Origin: Monocercomonoides exilis
Lineage: Eukaryota; Preaxostyla; Oxymonadida; Polymastigidae
Reading direction: 5' to 3'
Assembly: GCA_001643675.2 (NCBI GenBank)
Contig: LSRY02000005.1
Span: 1,428,501-1,492,500 of the forward strand
DNA length: 64,000 nt
In this document: one piece after another, positions 33,167 through 45,400 of the stretch
Layout of the letters: the number at the start of each line of letters is the position of its first letter
Numbering within the stretch: the first letter of the stretch is position 1
Notes under the pieces: model-generated
Told to the model about the DNA's origin: nothing
What the model saw: the letters and a program-made list of their open reading frames with translations, nothing else
Databases searched by the model: none
Made by a program: the position numbers and the translations under genes

Positions 33167-36100
33167 ATGCTTTATTCGAGTATTAGTGTCTTTATAATTA
33201 TTTCCGCTCTGTTATGCACAGGAGATACCACTTGGAAAGGTGATGAATCCAAAAAGAACGATTTGCAGAAATATGGCATTAGAAGGCTAGAAAACATCTA
33301 TGAGACATACAAAAATGTGCATTCCTCACACAATGTAAATGCAATCAATATGGTGAAATATAATGTGATGCAGGTTTTAGATTCATCAGGCTGGTTGACA
33401 AATACAGAAAAAAGCTCAAAACGATTGCCAGTGGATGCAGAAAGGGAATTTGATCATAACTCTGTTACAGATGCATTCAATGATGGCAAGAATGAGTGGA
33501 GCTGGATTTGCAGCAGGATGATGGTTCTGAACGCATCGTTGGCTGTTGAGCGAATAAAAATTGACCAAAGATGCACATCTGCCATTTCTGTGAGGAATGA
33601 ATTGTCCACATTATCTGTAAGCGATTGCATCATAAATGCGGTGACAGAGACGGAATTATCTCCTTTTGATTCTGTTGGAGGAACAATAATATTGACGAAT
33701 ATTTCATTCCAAAGGACTTTTCGGAAGCAGGCATGGCCATCTCTTGTCTCAGCAAGCTCCTGCGCACAACCTTTGGCGGGAAGTGTTCATGTTTTGTGCT
33801 GCACATTTTCTTCGTTTTGTGCCTCGTTTGCGAATCCGTTCATTGGAGATGTCGATTTGTCATTTGCCTCAGCTTCTTTTTGCAGCTTCCACAACATTTC
33901 TGTTCAGAGCAGCAACAAAAACTTACCACAAAAGCATTCTTTGCAGGAGAGCAAAATGGAAGGCTGCACGGTCGCTGATTGTGTTTGCCCGTTTTATGGT
34001 GTTCTCATTTCTGGCTCTCGTGGATGTGGTTTTGGTTCATCAAACACTTCTTTCGTTCGTTCGAAAAACACCATCTCTCACCAAAACTTCACGAATGAAG
34101 CACAATCATTTTCAGAAGGAGAAATCAAATTTGAAGATTGCAGCTTCACCGAGTGCAGTGCTGTTCATGGTGGAGCAATAGCTGTAAATGAAAGTGCAAA
34201 GCTCACCGTTGACAAATGCACATTTTCCGAATGCACCGATACATTTGATGGCTATTATGGCTATGGAGGTGCTATTTTTAGCAATGGAAGTGACTGTAAC
34301 ATTGAAAATTCAATATTTAATTGTTGCAAAGGAACGGGAAATTTTCCTATCGGAGGAGCATTTACTCATATTACAAATAAATTTTCTCTGATAATTGGCT
34401 GTACATTTGAAAATTCTTCAGCAGCTTATGGAGGAAGCGTTGCATGGTTTACTGGAGGGTGCGGATCAATTTTCAACACTGTATTCAAAGGCAGTAAAGC
34501 ATTAAAATGTTATGCTGGAACGGTATTTCTACAACATCTTAAAGTTGATTTTGTGATGTCAAATTGTTATTTATTAAATGGAGATTCCCAGCGTGGTGCA
34601 GGAGGATTTGATGTTTGCGAAAATGATAACAATAAGAACGCCAAAATCCAGTTTTGTCTGTTTGAAAACAATACGGTGCAGAATTTGATGCATGCAGCAG
34701 ATATTTTTATTGGACCTGGATTTGGCTTGGATAATCACACAATTCAGATATTACAGAGTTTTACACTTTCAACAGCCCCAAGAAAAGTTGTGCAATGCAG
34801 TATATTTGCAGAGAGATGCGGAGATAAAGCTGTTCCATATGACTCATATCTGCCAACAGCTCAGCCAGAAATACACATCAGCAATTCTGGTAGAAATATG
34901 GACACTTGTGGAAGAACAGGATCAGAATGTCAAACAGTGGAATATGGAGTGACAAGATGGAATTCATATTTGGAGCAGAATGTTTTGATATCGAGTGAAG
35001 AATTCAAAGAAGATATGATTGGCATCGACTGGAGAAATATCGTTCTTGTCGGAGCAGAGAGCAACTCATCTGCAATAAAATGCAACGAAGCCTCGTCAAA
35101 TGACTGCTTGATCTCCATCGGCAATGGTTCGCTGAATGCAAAGAGGATTCAATTTGTTTGTGTGTTCAACCAATCTGCAATTGCAGTCAGCTCCTCAGGC
35201 TCAGTTCAGTTGGAGCTGTGCAGTTTCACCAAAAGTCCCCAATCAGCACAGCCATCAATAAAATCCCTGATTCAGGTTGATGAAGGCTCTTTAATGATGG
35301 AAATTGTGAATGTCTCTGGATTTGGATTTTCGCAAAGCTGTGTAATTGCTTTGTCAGATTGCAAGACTGTCTCTCTTGCCAATGCTTCATTCTGGGATGT
35401 TGAGAGCGAGCAGAATGGCGGATGCATGAATGCAGTGTGGAGCGAAAGAGCAGAGGATGGCTGCAGTGCTTCAATAAGCGGATGCACTTTTGAGCATTGT
35501 GTTGTTTCTGGTGATGGAAATGGAGGTGGGGCTCTGTTCCTCTCGCTGCCAAACACATCCTCAGCAACAATTTCGGAATGCTCCTTCGAAGAATGCGAGG
35601 CGCCTTTCGATTCGCAAGTGGGATTCGGGGGAGGGATCTTTCTGAATCTTGAGCACTCGGATGCAGCATTTGCCGTCATAAATCCTTCTTTTTCATCAGA
35701 AAAGCCAAACAAAGCGAAGCATGGAAACGACTTGTTTGTTCAATCGCCAGACCTGAAGGAATCGATCACGAACGAAACGCTTCCTTTTGCTTATGCGCTT
35801 GGGCATAGCTCCTTTGATGATTTGCGCGGGTTCCATGGAAATGATCACGAGCATTCGATTCCGTTGATTCTGTTTCTGGAGGAAGTTGGAAGCACAGTCC
35901 ATGCGGGAAGCAACAATGGTGCTGATACTGTGGTGTGTGGATTCTCGGATTATCCGTGCCAATCGGTTGATTATTGCGTGGAGAGGCTGACAGAATTGAG
36001 TGCAAAGACAATAGCTATCGTAAAATCAGCAACATTCAAAAACGAAATGATATTACATGATATTAACTTGAGATCGTCGAACGCTTCAAAAGCGGAAATC

Positions 36101-39100
36101 GTTTGCTCCAAGTCGCTGAATGCTGTGACTGGAAAAGTGATGGCAGCCACGGGGAATGTGTCCATCGAGCTAATCCGCTTTTTATTGCCGTCTTCGTTCG
36201 ATGCTGAGATAGAAGCGTTGATATTCTTGACTTCTGAGAGCAACATGTCACTGACAAAGTGCATATTTGGTGTGCAAATGGGAGAGCCCAGCCAGATAAG
36301 TTATTGGCTGTTTCAAATCTGCGGAGGGATACTCAATATTGATGACTGCCAGATTGATTCAGATTGCCTCTGCCAGTCGCCTATCGCAGCGAGAGGGAAT
36401 GGCGCAGCAGCTCCGACAGTTATCTCTCTTAAAGTGAATGGATTTATCCTTTGCGATTATCCTCTGATTCATGTTATCGCATCGTCAACATCCAAACTAT
36501 TGAATGATGGTGCGACGAGTGACGAGGTTATCTCTCTTTCCCAATGCTCTTTTGAAGGGATAACAAATGGCAATGCAAATAGCGCTGTGTTGATTTCGTC
36601 CTCAATTTCGAGCCATGTGGAGTGCTTGCATTGGAATGTCACGAATGCCAAAGGCGCTGAGAGCATGGAAGGAGGCGCAATGAAAGTTGTTGTTGAAGCA
36701 CAAGGGCAATTTACGATGGAAAATGCCACATTCACGAAATGCTGCGCAGAGTGTGAAACAGGTGGAAAAGGAGGAGGGGTCTATTTCGACTGCTCGGCTT
36801 CCAATGCATTCTCCTTCCAGCAGATAGCCTTCGATCAGTGCTCTGCAAAACATGGGAAAAACATGTTCTTTCTTTCGTCAGACCTGAATGCTTCCATCAC
36901 AAAGCAGACATTGGCATTTGAAGTCAGCGAGACAGCGGGAGATAAAAATCTGTTTGTGGGGAACGACAGCACGAAGACAAACTTCGATCTTTGCCGATTT
37001 CTGATTGGATTTGCTTCTCAAGAAATCCATCTCAGCAAGAACAGCGGGTGGGATGTTCTGCGGTGTGGGAGTGCGGAAGAGCCGTGTGCAACAATGGAGT
37101 TTGGGCAGAACCATTTTCGTGCTTTGGATGAGCCAGCGCAACCTCCCATGAACACTTTTCTGATCGTCGATGAAGCTCAGGTGAACAGCGAGGTCGATAT
37201 TTCAAACGTCACTGTGACTTCAGTTGATACCAAGTCTCGCCCTGCCCTGACTTTTGGAGCAGCCATCTCGCCTCAGGCAGGAAAAGAAGAAGAAAGCGAT
37301 TCTGTGCTGACAAACACCGGCACGTGCACCCTTGTTAACATTGAGATCTGCTGCGGGGATGGATCTGAATGGAAGCAGACGAAGCTGATAAGCACAGCTG
37401 GCAGCGCTTTTGCAGCTCAAAGCTGCTCGTTTGCCAGCGCTTCTGATGCAGCCATTCCTTATTGTGTTGTTGCCTGCTTGTCGGGAACATGCGAAATATC
37501 ATTCTGCTCGTTCCAATCCATCAAATGCAAAAGTCACATTCTGATGGCATCTCATGAGAGCAGCATTGACTTGACGAATGTCTCGATGAGCAGCATGGAA
37601 CTGATGGGCAAAAGCATTGTGACAGTGTTGGTGCAGACCGAGTGGGGAGGCGAGTCGCAGAGATTGAATGAAGGTGACAGTCCAACAGTGCAACTGAAAT
37701 GCTGCACGCTCCATTCGCTTCTCCAAAATGCTCCATCTGAGCCCTCCATCATCAGCTGCACTGGCAGCGAGCCTTGCAGCGTGTCTGTGCAAAACACATC
37801 GATGAAGAACTGTGGAAGCAGCGAAAGCGAGAAAGGTGGAGGAATGATCGTGAGCCTGAGCGAAGGAGGCTTTTTCGAGTGCCGTTTTTCGGCTGTCTCG
37901 GAGTGTTTCTGCTCAGAAAGTGGAAGAGGAGGCGCAATATTCCTGGATTGCTCATCTATCGCGAGCGATGGTCCTTTGCCGTTCCTCTTGGAAAACACAA
38001 CTTTCATGAACAACAAGGCGCTCACAGGACGAGACCTGTATGTGAGATGCACGAATATCAAATCTCAAATCAGCATTGAGCTCTTCCAGCTCGACTTCAG
38101 ACCTCCGTTTGTTCGGGATCTTGCAATGTGGGGATGCACCGCACAGAATTATTATGACGAGGAAGATTTGTTGGAGCTGATTGTTGTGTATCAGAGCGAG
38201 ACAATATTTGCGTCTTCTTCAGCTGACAACTCCTCTGACACGCTCCAGTGTGGTGCAATCAGCGGGCCATGCTCTTCGTTGAATGTTGCTTTGTCACACA
38301 TCATTCCCTCTGCTTACAGCAATTTGCTGATTGACAAAAACGCGCTGGTGTCTGGCGAAGCAAGTGCGCATGATGTGACGATCAAGTCGCTGGAGCAAGA
38401 AAGCGACAAAGGGGTGCTCCACCTGAACTGTTTCATCGAGAGCAAGACTGGCTGTCTCGTTGCATGTTCGTCGAGAGTGAAAGTGGAGTTTCTGACGATT
38501 CTGTTTGGGAATGCTTTTTCTTCTTCTCATTCCAGCTTAATATCGCTTGCTGATGGCAACTTGTCGATTGCAGACACAATCTTTGCTCAAGAAGCTTCTG
38601 GTGGAGGATCTGGAATTGAACTGAATTGCTCGATTGTTGAAATGAGCGGTGGAAGATTGACGATGTCTGACTGCACTTTTGCTGGCCTCCGTCTCAGTTC
38701 TTCATGTCTGGTAGCAAGTCGTGGGGAATATTTCTCGTGTGCATTTCTGAATTTCACAGATGTTATTTCTGGAGTGCTGATGGATTTCCACGATCTGGCA
38801 AAGCTGTCCATGCAGCAGGTGCATGCATCCAATTGCAGCGCTCAGCGATCAGGCCTCATTCTTCGCAACTGCAAAGACTGTCAGCTCCAGAACATTCAGA
38901 TGAGAGGCACTCGGAGCGGATCAAACATGATTGTGCTTTCCTCAGATGGTTCGGGAGGGCATTCAAACATCCAGGGCAATCATTTGGAATTCGATGATGC
39001 TCGCGTTTCAAGTGAATCGTTGGTTTCTGTTGAATGCCAAGATTCAGATGTTGAGATGAATTTCTTGGCTGTTTCAAACGCAGTGCTTGGGGATGGGTGC

Positions 39101-41341
39101 GCAGTGAGAGTGACATCGAATGCTTCGGCATTCCATTTGAAGCAGTCATCATTTCAAAACATAACCCGAGATTCGCTTGGCCCGTGCTGCTTGGCTGCTT
39201 CGTCTTCGTCTTTGTTGCTGGAATTGGAGAACTGCTCGAACAAAAAGTGTGCTTCGCGATCTGAAAAAGGGAGCATTGCAGCATTGGCAGATTTGGCAGA
39301 TGCTTGCATGTCTTCGTGTGCGTTTGACGGAGCAGCAAGCGCGTCAGAGTTGAGAGCGAACGATGAGCGATCAGAAGAGCTGTGCCAGTGGAGCGGATCG
39401 ATGGTTGATCTTCAGAATTGCACAGGAAGGATAATAGACACGAGCATTGCCAACTCGTCGAAAGGAGGGCTGTCTGTGTCAGGTGGAAGCATTTCCATTC
39501 AATTTGGATTGTTTGCCAACAACAGCCCGAATGCAGCAGGCTATCCATCCATGAGGAACAACATCGTCTGTTCAGACCATGCGCTGCTGAACATTCAAAG
39601 TCTGAAAGGCGGGGATGGTTTAAAAGAGAACTCATCACTTTGGGTTTTGAACTTGGGATGCAGTCTCTCTGGAATTGTTTCAGAAAGAGCCTCTCCGTTC
39701 TTCATTCCGCAGCTGGTTTCAGTGAAGTCTCATCAGCAAGGCAACACTCTTGCGATTGATCTCGCTGGCTCCTTGCTCCTGCCATGTGGCTTGTCCCTCC
39801 AGGTTGATTCCTTCGATGGCTCGGTTCACAATCTGCAGGTGTATCCGCTGCAAGCAGAAGAGTTTGCAAGTGAAACAGAGATTCACACAGCCATTCCAGC
39901 CTCAATTGTTACAACTGCATCTGAGGCAACAGAAGTGTCTGTGAAGATCTTGTTTGGAGGGGCTGAATCTCCAGCCTCAACTGATTCATTCATTCTGAAG
40001 AACAGAAGCGAGATTGAGCCAAAAGGAGATGAAAGAATTGTTGAAGGAGGAAAAGAAGAAAAATCGATATGGCCTATAATTGTAATTATTGTGTGCACTG
40101 TTTGTATAATACTGCTTGTAGTCATTGTTGTTTTGGCTGTAAGATGGAGAAGAGCAAAGAATGAGAATAAAGATCTGAGAGAGATTGTGAATGACTCTGT
40201 GAAGAAGGATCCGAAGCTGATTGAAATGACGACAATGGAGATGTCACCTGAAGCGCAGTGGCGAAGAGCGGAGAAGGAGGCAGAGAAGAAGAATGATGAG
40301 AGGTTTAAGAAGAGAGTGTTTGAGAAAAGTTTGGGGCACTCCGAGTCATCAGAGCATTTGCTGAGTGAAAGTGGTTCCACTGAATATATTTTGGAGAGAG
40401 ATTCAGACAAGATTCCTGATTGGGCATTGGAAAAGGTTGATGAGAAAGAAGATGATGATGAAGAGACAAGAAAGAGAACTCCATCGCCATCCATCTCATC
40501 TACTTCAACGACCGATTCTGATTCAACTTTTGTTCGAACAGAGAGTCTGTGCCCAACCACTTCATCAATGTCGAACTTGGTGGATGCAATGGCTTGCTCA
40601 TCCCCTCATGAAAAGCTGATTGTGGATCTGAGGGATTCGCTGTTCATGCTTCTTCATGGAAAGAATGAGAAAAAGGAGATGGCGATTGGTACTCTGCAAG
40701 AAAGAGAGCAGACAGCTGCCCAGGTCTTGTTCTGGGTTGCTAATCTCTCACTTCACTCGTTTGATGAAATGGACAATCCACTTCAGTCGTTTGCCAATCT
40801 AAGTCCTCACATTGTGTTGTTCTCGGAGCATATGGTGATCTGCATTGCGATGCACTCTGATTGTTCTTCTGATGATTCAGATTCAGATTCATCATCTGTT
40901 TTTTCGTGCTCGTCTGACTGCTCGACTGTGAGTGATGATGATAGAAACTCCCTTCCTTCATCAGCGTTTGAGGATGACGAGGACAATCGATATGAGTGCA
41001 TGCGGTGGAAGGCGCCGGAGCTGCTGATGAACAAGAAGATGGGAGCAACAAAAGAATCAGTGTCATTTTCGATTGGGATGATGCTGTGGGAGTGTCTGAC
41101 ACTGGAGATCCCATTTGATGAGTATGAGGGAGAAGTGGCAGGGCAGAAGATTGTGAATGGAGAGAGGCCGAGTGTGGATGGCGTGATAGAGTCGAATCTT
41201 GCAGAAGCAGTAGAGGGGTGCTGGGCAGGGGAAAGCGAAGCCAGGCCGAGTGTTGTTGAGCTGAAGAGGGTGTTTATTCAGCACTTCCCGAAAGAGGCGA
41301 TGGTTATGACGGTGTCAGATGCGATCGACTTTGCAACGTGA
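33167..41341 (+). CDS. Beta-helix single-pass membrane protein with degenerate kinase tail
   Basis: A single 8.2-kb exon encodes 2724 residues from the ATG at 33167, chosen because it starts a signal peptide (MLYSSISVFIIISALLC). The ectodomain has repeated short strands and motifs such as HGGAIAV, YGGAIFSNGS, IGGAF and YGGSVAW with CTFSEC-type turns, typical of right-handed beta-helix (pectin-lyase/Pmp-like) repeats. Four module boundaries carry CG(5)C motifs: CGRTGSEC, CGFSDYPC, CGSAEEPC, CGAISGPC, near 34915, 35936, 37061 and 38250. Three of these modules end with an SxDLxxSIT..L.F-like line. One membrane helix lies at about residues 2300-2326. The cytoplasmic tail has a kinase C-lobe (RWKAPELL, SFSIGMMLWECL, ARPSVVELKRVF), but no glycine loop, HRD or DFG is visible, so it is probably a pseudokinase. 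Ligand unknown. Confidence 0.88.
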   Translation: MLYSSISVFIIISALLCTGDTTWKGDESKKNDLQKYGIRRLENIYETYKNVHSSHNVNAINMVKYNVMQVLDSSGWLTNTEKSSKRLPVDAEREFDHNSVTDAFNDGKNEWSWICSRMMVLNASLAVERIKIDQRCTSAISVRNELSTLSVSDCIINAVTETELSPFDSVGGTIILTNISFQRTFRKQAWPSLVSASSCAQPLAGSVHVLCCTFSSFCASFANPFIGDVDLSFASASFCSFHNISVQSSNKNLPQKHSLQESKMEGCTVADCVCPFYGVLISGSRGCGFGSSNTSFVRSKNTISHQNFTNEAQSFSEGEIKFEDCSFTECSAVHGGAIAVNESAKLTVDKCTFSECTDTFDGYYGYGGAIFSNGSDCNIENSIFNCCKGTGNFPIGGAFTHITNKFSLIIGCTFENSSAAYGGSVAWFTGGCGSIFNTVFKGSKALKCYAGTVFLQHLKVDFVMSNCYLLNGDSQRGAGGFDVCENDNNKNAKIQFCLFENNTVQNLMHAADIFIGPGFGLDNHTIQILQSFTLSTAPRKVVQCSIFAERCGDKAVPYDSYLPTAQPEIHISNSGRNMDTCGRTGSECQTVEYGVTRWNSYLEQNVLISSEEFKEDMIGIDWRNIVLVGAESNSSAIKCNEASSNDCLISIGNGSLNAKRIQFVCVFNQSAIAVSSSGSVQLELCSFTKSPQSAQPSIKSLIQVDEGSLMMEIVNVSGFGFSQSCVIALSDCKTVSLANASFWDVESEQNGGCMNAVWSERAEDGCSASISGCTFEHCVVSGDGNGGGALFLSLPNTSSATISECSFEECEAPFDSQVGFGGGIFLNLEHSDAAFAVINPSFSSEKPNKAKHGNDLFVQSPDLKESITNETLPFAYALGHSSFDDLRGFHGNDHEHSIPLILFLEEVGSTVHAGSNNGADTVVCGFSDYPCQSVDYCVERLTELSAKTIAIVKSATFKNEMILHDINLRSSNASKAEIVCSKSLNAVTGKVMAATGNVSIELIRFLLPSSFDAEIEALIFLTSESNMSLTKCIFGVQMGEPSQISYWLFQICGGILNIDDCQIDSDCLCQSPIAARGNGAAAPTVISLKVNGFILCDYPLIHVIASSTSKLLNDGATSDEVISLSQCSFEGITNGNANSAVLISSSISSHVECLHWNVTNAKGAESMEGGAMKVVVEAQGQFTMENATFTKCCAECETGGKGGGVYFDCSASNAFSFQQIAFDQCSAKHGKNMFFLSSDLNASITKQTLAFEVSETAGDKNLFVGNDSTKTNFDLCRFLIGFASQEIHLSKNSGWDVLRCGSAEEPCATMEFGQNHFRALDEPAQPPMNTFLIVDEAQVNSEVDISNVTVTSVDTKSRPALTFGAAISPQAGKEEESDSVLTNTGTCTLVNIEICCGDGSEWKQTKLISTAGSAFAAQSCSFASASDAAIPYCVVACLSGTCEISFCSFQSIKCKSHILMASHESSIDLTNVSMSSMELMGKSIVTVLVQTEWGGESQRLNEGDSPTVQLKCCTLHSLLQNAPSEPSIISCTGSEPCSVSVQNTSMKNCGSSESEKGGGMIVSLSEGGFFECRFSAVSECFCSESGRGGAIFLDCSSIASDGPLPFLLENTTFMNNKALTGRDLYVRCTNIKSQISIELFQLDFRPPFVRDLAMWGCTAQNYYDEEDLLELIVVYQSETIFASSSADNSSDTLQCGAISGPCSSLNVALSHIIPSAYSNLLIDKNALVSGEASAHDVTIKSLEQESDKGVLHLNCFIESKTGCLVACSSRVKVEFLTILFGNAFSSSHSSLISLADGNLSIADTIFAQEASGGGSGIELNCSIVEMSGGRLTMSDCTFAGLRLSSSCLVASRGEYFSCAFLNFTDVISGVLMDFHDLAKLSMQQVHASNCSAQRSGLILRNCKDCQLQNIQMRGTRSGSNMIVLSSDGSGGHSNIQGNHLEFDDARVSSESLVSVECQDSDVEMNFLAVSNAVLGDGCAVRVTSNASAFHLKQSSFQNITRDSLGPCCLAASSSSLLLELENCSNKKCASRSEKGSIAALADLADACMSSCAFDGAASASELRANDERSEELCQWSGSMVDLQNCTGRIIDTSIANSSKGGLSVSGGSISIQFGLFANNSPNAAGYPSMRNNIVCSDHALLNIQSLKGGDGLKENSSLWVLNLGCSLSGIVSERASPFFIPQLVSVKSHQQGNTLAIDLAGSLLLPCGLSLQVDSFDGSVHNLQVYPLQAEEFASETEIHTAIPASIVTTASEATEVSVKILFGGAESPASTDSFILKNRSEIEPKGDERIVEGGKEEKSIWPIIVIIVCTVCIILLVVIVVLAVRWRRAKNENKDLREIVNDSVKKDPKLIEMTTMEMSPEAQWRRAEKEAEKKNDERFKKRVFEKSLGHSESSEHLLSESGSTEYILERDSDKIPDWALEKVDEKEDDDEETRKRTPSPSISSTSTTDSDSTFVRTESLCPTTSSMSNLVDAMACSSPHEKLIVDLRDSLFMLLHGKNEKKEMAIGTLQEREQTAAQVLFWVANLSLHSFDEMDNPLQSFANLSPHIVLFSEHMVICIAMHSDCSSDDSDSDSSSVFSCSSDCSTVSDDDRNSLPSSAFEDDEDNRYECMRWKAPELLMNKKMGATKESVSFSIGMMLWECLTLEIPFDEYEGEVAGQKIVNGERPSVDGVIESNLAEAVEGCWAGESEARPSVVELKRVFIQHFPKEAMVMTVSDAIDFAT

Positions 41342-42467
41342 AGAAGTGGAGTGGGATGGGAGGTGGCTGCCTGGAAAGAGAATGTGGGTGATGTGGAGAA
41401 GAGTTTGTTGGGGAACTGCGAATTGGGGAAATGAGAATTGAAATCGAAGAGTTGTTCTGGTTGATGGAGGTTGTGCGAGAGACTGATTAAAGGGATTCGC
41501 TCAATGTTAGAAAATGTATTGTGTGTGGTTTTGGTATCGCCAATACTTGTAATTCAAATATTTATATCTTTTTATTGACTTTTTAATTCATACATGCATT
41601 TCCATTTCACGCTTTCTGTTATTAAGAGACAATTTCAATGCATCATATTTTGTTCTGTGTATTCAACTTTCAAGTTTAATGATAATTGTGCTTTTGAGCA
41701 CATTTAAAACTTTTTTGCTTTATCCGTCGTTGTTTTACAAGATTTTTCTTTTTTGTTTTATATATCATCACCTGTTTGAAGCACCACTTTGTGAGAATTG
41801 CCTCTGGCTATCTCTTTTTTGTTCTGCTTTTCCATTCATATGTGTAATTCCAAAATGTTGAATTTTTTCATTTGTGCACGATTTCTCTGATATGCTTTAT
41901 AATCATAATTTTTCAAACACCATTGATTTTTAATCATTAAAATTTGTTTCTTCTGAGTTTGTTATTTTTCGTTGTTATAAATATAAGTTTTTGAAAGGGG
42001 AAAACTGAATAAAAACACCATCAGTCTTTTAAATATATGCTTATTTTGAAAAATGCTTGAATAAAAAATTGCTTGTCAAAATGAAAACAAGAAAAATATC
42101 TTTGAACTCAAAAAAATTCGCTTAAAGTTCGCTCGATAAAAAAGCAGATTAGAGAGGAAATGGTCGACTTGTCCATTTTTGACAGGAGAAAAAAATATTT
42201 CCATCCATTTTAAAAAAGTCACTGTGTAATTTCACAATCCATCAATTATCATAATAAAATCCAAGATTCAAAATGTGCTCGTTCTGCATTCCAATCTGCT
42301 CTCTTTTCTTGCTTTTAATGGCGATTCCGGTTTATTTGGAAAGCATGGCTCGAGCTGAAAAAGAGAATTAGCTAAAATAGTATGTGTTCCATACTGAAAA
42401 ATTAATTGTTACTGAGCGAAAGGCTTCTCAGCAAGAGGAATTAACTCAACCAGTCCATCAGTATTAT
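41342..42467. other. Convergent intergenic region, no gene seen
   Basis: 1.1 kb between the convergent stops of the pseudokinase and kinase-SPRY genes. The first 150 bp keep the higher GC of the preceding exon and are probably 3' UTR. The rest is AT-rich and without recognisable features. Confidence 0.5.
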
Positions 42468-45400
42468 CTACCAGACAATAATGTTTTTTATCTCTGCTTC
42501 GGAAATTGAAGTTGCAGTTACTGGTTCGCACTGCACTATTTCAACCCATCCTCCCTTTGCACCTCCGCCAACGCCGAATCTTAGCAGGCGTGGAATTTCT
42601 TTGAAAACAACAGGCTCTTTGACTCCATCAACAGAAAAAGTGAGCGTTCTCGAAGTCATATCCACTTCCAACCCAACTTCGTTCTCATCCTTCCAACATC
42701 CAATAAATTGATTAAACTTTCCTCTGTGTGCAACACCCTCATTTGCATACCACGCAATAGATTTATCGTCAGCTCCTAAACAGAAACTATACTTTTGCTT
42801 CCAATCCCCTTCGCATATGCCAATCACAGGAATCCACAAACACCCCTCAGACAGCATTCCATGCGTCTTTATCACAAATCTCCAGCAACCAGAAGAAATA
42901 GCATTTCCAGTCAAAACTGTTGCACCATCATTTTCTATCCAACTAACTTTATTTCCTTCAACACGAATGTAATTCGGAGTTTCTGATGAAGAAAAACCGA
43001 ATTTCACGCTTGTAACATGTGAGTCAGAATCAGATTGCCGAGTAAAACTTATTGCAGAAGGAGGGGTGCATGCCAGCATCTGACGTTGCAAAGAAATTGA
43101 AGAAAGAGAAGAAGAAGAGGAGGAGGAAGATGGAGAAGAAGAGGAAGAAGACGAAGATGGATGAGGAAAAAAAGAAGAAAAGAATGAAGCTGATGTCGAT
43201 GCTGATGCAACTTGCGGATCATTCGCCCATCGGATTTTTGTGTCAAGCTTGTTCGATTTTTCAGTTTCTTGAATGAAATATTCGAGCACATCAAGCTGAG
43301 CACTCTGCCAAAAGCCTCCAAGTCCAACAGCAAAACAAACATTTTCTGGAATATTACTTATATAAATAGATTGCCTTCGTTTTTTGATATAGAATGCAGC
43401 TGTGTGCTCATCTGCATTGATTTCAATTGCCACTGGTTCATCAAAAGCGAACGGGTTAACACTGCCAACATAATTATTGTTGACAACAACAGCTCCATCC
43501 ATTCGAAGTCCCAACGAACCGGGAATTTTCCCAAGTTCTTCGATTTCTGTGAACTTCGTCGCTCTGTGAGTGATCGGAATGGCTGGCATCCTGCACAGCG
43601 AAGAATCAACAATCCCAATAATTGGAGGCAGGTGGCCAGGTTTCTGAGCATTGCGACTGAAGATAACAGAAAAATGCCATATTCCACTGCGAATAATACG
43701 CTTTGCGTTCAGCCACACGCGCTTCTCCCTTCCGCATATAACGTGCAGGCGATCATCATCCACAGCAAGCCCATCAACACGCGGATAGTCAAATCTCGCG
43801 AGAGACTCGTCCATTGCAAACACGACAGGGCAGTCTCTCTCAGACACACAGCCAAATGCCGATGAAGGTAACTTTTCGAATCGGATGATTGTTGCTTGCG
43901 AACCTTCCTTTCCCATCTTCACGCCCAGTTGTACAGCTGGTGGCAAATCAGTGAAATAAACAGGCTGACGAATGCCTCTGTTAAAAAAACACATTCTCCG
44001 CATATTCATGTCGACTTCCACACCAATTACACATATTATTCTTCCTGTGCTGTCATTATGCTCTGTTTCAAACGGTTCGTTTCCACTTATAATGTTGCTC
44101 TTTCCAACGGCAACACCTCCATTTGACGTATAGCTACAGGAATTGATATCATCGCCAAAACAATTCAAGTCTGTCAGCCCAATTCGAGGAATCCCAGCAA
44201 TTCCGATGCCAATCATCTCCCCTTCGTCAAAATCGCAATCACATTCTTGTTCTTTTTTTGTTGTGTCTTCTGAGGTCGTACCGTCAGCAGTTGAGCTGCC
44301 ACAAGCTGCATCTGGCCAGCCAAGCTCCACCTCAAGACGCCAAATGCCTTCGATGATGACCATTTGCGTGACAGCCATTCCAGGCTGAGTCTTTTTCCAG
44401 AGAACAGTCGATTCATCAATACTCAGCGCTTCAATTAGTCCTTCTTCGCTGGGGCGAGCAAACGTCTTCAAGCACATATCACCTCCCCAAGTCATTGGCT
44501 CGTCGCTCTCTTCTGGCTGAAATTTCGAGAAAATACATCTTTTGAATCTGGCGATTTCGACCTTGTCGCCTTTCATGAAGAGACCAACACCCAGCACAAT
44601 CTGAGAAGGAATGTTTGTAAAATAAACTGGATGCCTTTCTTTGTTGCTGTAAAAGCACAGCCTTCTCTTGTTCATGTCAATTTCCATCTCAACTGTTCCG
44701 TCGTCTGACCATTTTATGCCTTTAGCATTGCTTTTTCTGTTTTCGTACCACACGTCTCCATTTTGGAACAATGCCACAGAATTCGCATCTCTTCCAAAAG
44801 GTTCAGAAGAACTTAACTGAGGCAAGAAAAGTGACGCTCCAACAAACGGCATCAACTTATTTCTTTCGGAGCTCTTTCTCTGAACTTTGAACTTCACACG
44901 CCAGATACCCTTTGTTATCACCAGCTTTGTGGTGATCATTCGGAATATAGACTCATTCCACAAGGCTGTCGTGCGCTTCCCATCGAGTGCAACATACTCT
45001 GCATCTTCCTTTGAAACAGAAAAATACAAATTTTGTTCTTCGCTTCTTGTTGTCTGTGTTGAGAGAGAGCGGGTGTAAGTTGAAAGGGCTCGATTGAAAA
45101 ATCCATGGTCTCGAATAGCCTGCTCTAATTGCACTCGTTTGAAATGCTCCAGTTTGTACAAGAACAGAAGCTGCTTATACCTGTCTGAGCTGTTTGGTTT
45201 AGAATAAGCACAAGGAAAAATATTATTGTTTTGAATTGTTATTAACAAGCAACTTAAAAAATAGAGAAAACTGAAGAACCTCTTTTCTTCTTCTGTTATG
45301 TTTGGTCTTGCTGGAATAACAAAATTCCTTCGTTTTATATGTTCGTTGATAATGGGCAATGAGATAAGTTTGTCTGTCGTAGGCCTTTCACTTTCCTCCT

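Noticed and set aside
38000-39640. 260-codon minus-strand open frame inside the pseudokinase gene
   Set aside because: Antisense shadow of a long uninterrupted coding exon; lacks any recognisable fold.
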